8,558 bases of DNA from Bacillota bacterium (lineage in GTDB: Bacteria > Bacillota > Clostridia > Lachnospirales > Cellulosilyticaceae). The translations under genes were made by a program, and so were the position numbers. Below are positions 7,152-8,558 of this stretch, one piece after another. Every line of letters begins with the position of its first letter. Within the stretch, counting starts at the first letter, position 1. The notes below the pieces were generated by a model. It was not told where the DNA came from. It saw only the letters and a program-made list of their open reading frames with translations, and searched no databases. The stretch covers positions 1-8,558 of the forward strand of contig JAEYNQ010000011.1 in assembly GCA_023412455.1 (NCBI GenBank), in the 5' to 3' direction.

Positions 7152-7202
7152 ATCTTATTAAAGGAGGCTTGAAATAACTATTCATAACTATAAGCTTTTC
7201 AG

Positions 7203-7230
7203 AACCCCAGGCATAGCCGGGGGTTTTCTT
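7203..7230 (+). terminator. IS200 subterminal hairpin with terminator-like tail
   Basis: Arms AACCCCAGGC (7203-7212) and GCCGGGGGTT (7216-7225) pair around a three-base loop with one mismatch, followed on the plus strand by TTCTTTATA. In IS200 such a hairpin sits at the left end. Here it could stop plus-strand transcripts, although no plus-strand gene is visible; it mainly marks the remnant of the element. Confidence 0.6.
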
Positions 7231-7284
7231 TATACAAAAAAATACCTGTCTGAAAACCTATTTCCGACAGGCATTTTTTGTATA
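7231..7284 (-). terminator. Strong intrinsic terminator of the chemotaxis receptor gene
   Basis: On the minus strand ATGCCTGTC (7266-7274) pairs with GACAGGTAT (7242-7250), with one G-T wobble. Inner GGAAA/TTTTC pairing is also possible, and seven T residues follow at once. The flanking TATACAAAAAA and TTTTTTGTATA also pair, so the structure may work in both directions. It starts about 28 bases after the receptor's stop codon and separates that gene from the blaI region. Confidence 0.85.
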
Positions 7285-7312
7285 GAGGGTATGTATTATC
7301 TTTATTGGGGTT

Positions 7313-8558
7313 CTACTTCTCATTAACTAAAGCACTTAGCTCTTTTGACATTGCTTCTAAATGCTTAGCTGCTTCCACTAATTGTTCACAAGAAGCAAAA
7401 CCTTGCTCAGTAGCTGCTGAGGTTTCTTGTATATTTTGCTTTACTACATCTGACATTTGTTTTACTTTCAAGATAAAATCAGTCACAGATATAGCATTTT
7501 CCTCTTGCTTCCCTACTAATGAATTAATTGTATTTAATGACGCTATAGTAAACTCAATATCTTTAATTATCTCAATATAATATTCGCTAAACTTATGGAT
7601 TACACCAACACCTTCATCCACCCTATCAACTAACACATTAACGGTACCTTCATGCCTTCCCATATAGGAAATAACGACATCAATATTTTCTAGTGACTTT
7701 TTACTCTGTTCTGATAATCTACGAATAGCATCGGCCACTACACTAAATCCCTTTCCATACTCTCCAGCTCTAGCCGCTTCAATGGATGCATTTAAAGATA
7801 ATAAGCTTGTCTCCTCAACTATATTTTGAATATCCCCGACAATAGCTTGTATTTTCTTTGTTCGTTCATCCATCTCTTTTGCACTATCATACGTTTTTAT
7901 AGCACTGTCTTTAATACTGACTAAACTCTCAATAGCAGTCTCAATAGAATTTGTACCTAATACTGCTGTTTGTTTTAACTGCTCAGAATTATTAATGGCA
8001 TCCTTTGTCTGATCTTGCATAGTTAGTGTATTAGCTGTTAAGTTATTAATAAGATCCACACATTCTTGAACACTTTTAGATGTTCGAATAGTCTCTTCTT
8101 GAATAGAGGCTACACTTGTAGCAGTCATTTTTGTTCCAGTATATTGTATCTTTGATACTTCTGATAAATGCTCACTAGTAAAACTCAACTTAGAAACAGT
8201 CTTCTCAACTTGTGTATTTACTGCTTGCATATTTTCTAAGATAGTACCTAGATTAAATTCATTTTTACAAGAGTTTAAAAGCATTTTTCTACCAAGCAAA
8301 GTACTTATATAAGCTGCAAAACCACCAAAAGAAACTGTTTGTACCCTTATTAAAAAGTTGGGTACATCATGAGCTAATACTTCTACTGATGTATTGAAAA
8401 AGAAGGTTGTAAAACTAATTATTGATGTCAATATCACACAAAAAGTGACAAGTTTAAAATCCAGGTAATATGCTCCTATAAAAAAGATAAGTACAAATAT
8501 ACCCCAAGCATCTCGATAAGGCACAAAGTATGCTAGTGCCAAGTAATTAATACAAGCC
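7313..8558 (-). CDS. Methyl-accepting chemotaxis protein (5' end outside the window)
   Basis: A transmembrane chemoreceptor that signals through CheA/CheW to the flagellar motor or a related output. About 415 residues are in the window; the frame stays open to the right edge (upstream residues ACINY). A TTG at 8540-8542 is the first possible start codon visible, but it has no clear ribosome site, so the gene probably begins outside. Counting from that TTG, hydrophobic segments lie near 12-28, 31-49 and 66-83, indicating a multi-pass membrane input part with little outside loop. A long coiled-coil follows. The highly conserved hairpin tip is at about 241-281 (IVEETSLLSLNASIEAARAG, then EYGKGFSVVADAIRRLSEQS). 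No HAMP domain is recognisable between the last helix and the coiled coil. The stimulus is unknown. The gene ends with a strong terminator at 7231-7284. Confidence 0.9.
   Translation of the reverse strand, partial: ACINYLALAYFVPYRDAWGIFVLIFFIGAYYLDFKLVTFCVILTSIISFTTFFFNTSVEVLAHDVPNFLIRVQTVSFGGFAAYISTLLGRKMLLNSCKNEFNLGTILENMQAVNTQVEKTVSKLSFTSEHLSEVSKIQYTGTKMTATSVASIQEETIRTSKSVQECVDLINNLTANTLTMQDQTKDAINNSEQLKQTAVLGTNSIETAIESLVSIKDSAIKTYDSAKEMDERTKKIQAIVGDIQNIVEETSLLSLNASIEAARAGEYGKGFSVVADAIRRLSEQSKKSLENIDVVISYMGRHEGTVNVLVDRVDEGVGVIHKFSEYYIEIIKDIEFTIASLNTINSLVGKQEENAISVTDFILKVKQMSDVVKQNIQETSAATEQGFASCEQLVEAAKHLEAMSKELSALVNEK

Larger units (their letters stand above)
7045..7230 (-). mobile_element. 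Remnant of the left end of an IS200/IS605-family insertion sequence
   Basis: The tnpA fragment is preceded, in its own direction, by about 50 bases of leader and the strong hairpin at 7203-7225. This is the order found at the left end of IS200 elements: subterminal hairpin, leader, tnpA start. The rest of the element, including the right end, is missing, and blaI promoter sequence follows directly. IS200 elements have no terminal inverted repeats and make no target duplication, so exact borders cannot be set; 7230 is an estimate. Confidence 0.65.

Noticed and set aside
7278..7580. A 100-codon plus-strand frame
   Set aside because: It is antisense to the conserved signalling part of the chemotaxis receptor and starts in its terminator region.

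Overview
This is an AT-rich stretch of a low-GC Gram-positive chromosome. The S-layer-homology (SLH) surface protein, the BlaI/BlaR1-type regulatory pair, the YczE-type membrane protein and strong AGGAG-type ribosome binding sites together suggest a Clostridia-class Firmicute, perhaps near Lachnospirales. The genus cannot be fixed from the sequence alone. Every recognisable gene lies on the minus strand, so transcription runs from the right end of the window to the left.

From right to left: (1) a methyl-accepting chemotaxis protein whose start lies beyond the right edge, closed by a strong hairpin terminator; (2) a worn-out left end of an IS200-type insertion sequence, with its subterminal hairpin and a broken piece of the tnpA transposase; (3) a blaI-blaR operon (winged-helix repressor and membrane zinc protease) with a visible promoter and a 42-bp operator-like dyad; (4) a yczE-type membrane protein with its own possible promoter and a leader that repeats an 11-bp motif of the blaI operator; (5) a spacer with an 11-bp tandem repeat; (6) a small two-helix membrane protein gene that appears decayed by one frameshift and two in-frame TGA codons, followed by a terminator; (7) a large secreted SLH-anchored protein with a glycine-rich solenoid, an acidic 11-residue repeat linker and a terminator.

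The most coherent unit is blaI-blaR-yczE. BlaR keeps the M56 zinc protease core but has no penicillin-binding sensor domain. Its outside part looks like an unrelated beta-rich domain, so this is probably a signal-cleavage system responding to something other than a beta-lactam. The shared motif suggests yczE could be a target of the same repressor. The chemotaxis receptor and the SLH protein are separate surface and sensory functions. The IS200 remnant and the decayed membrane gene show that this region has been losing material.
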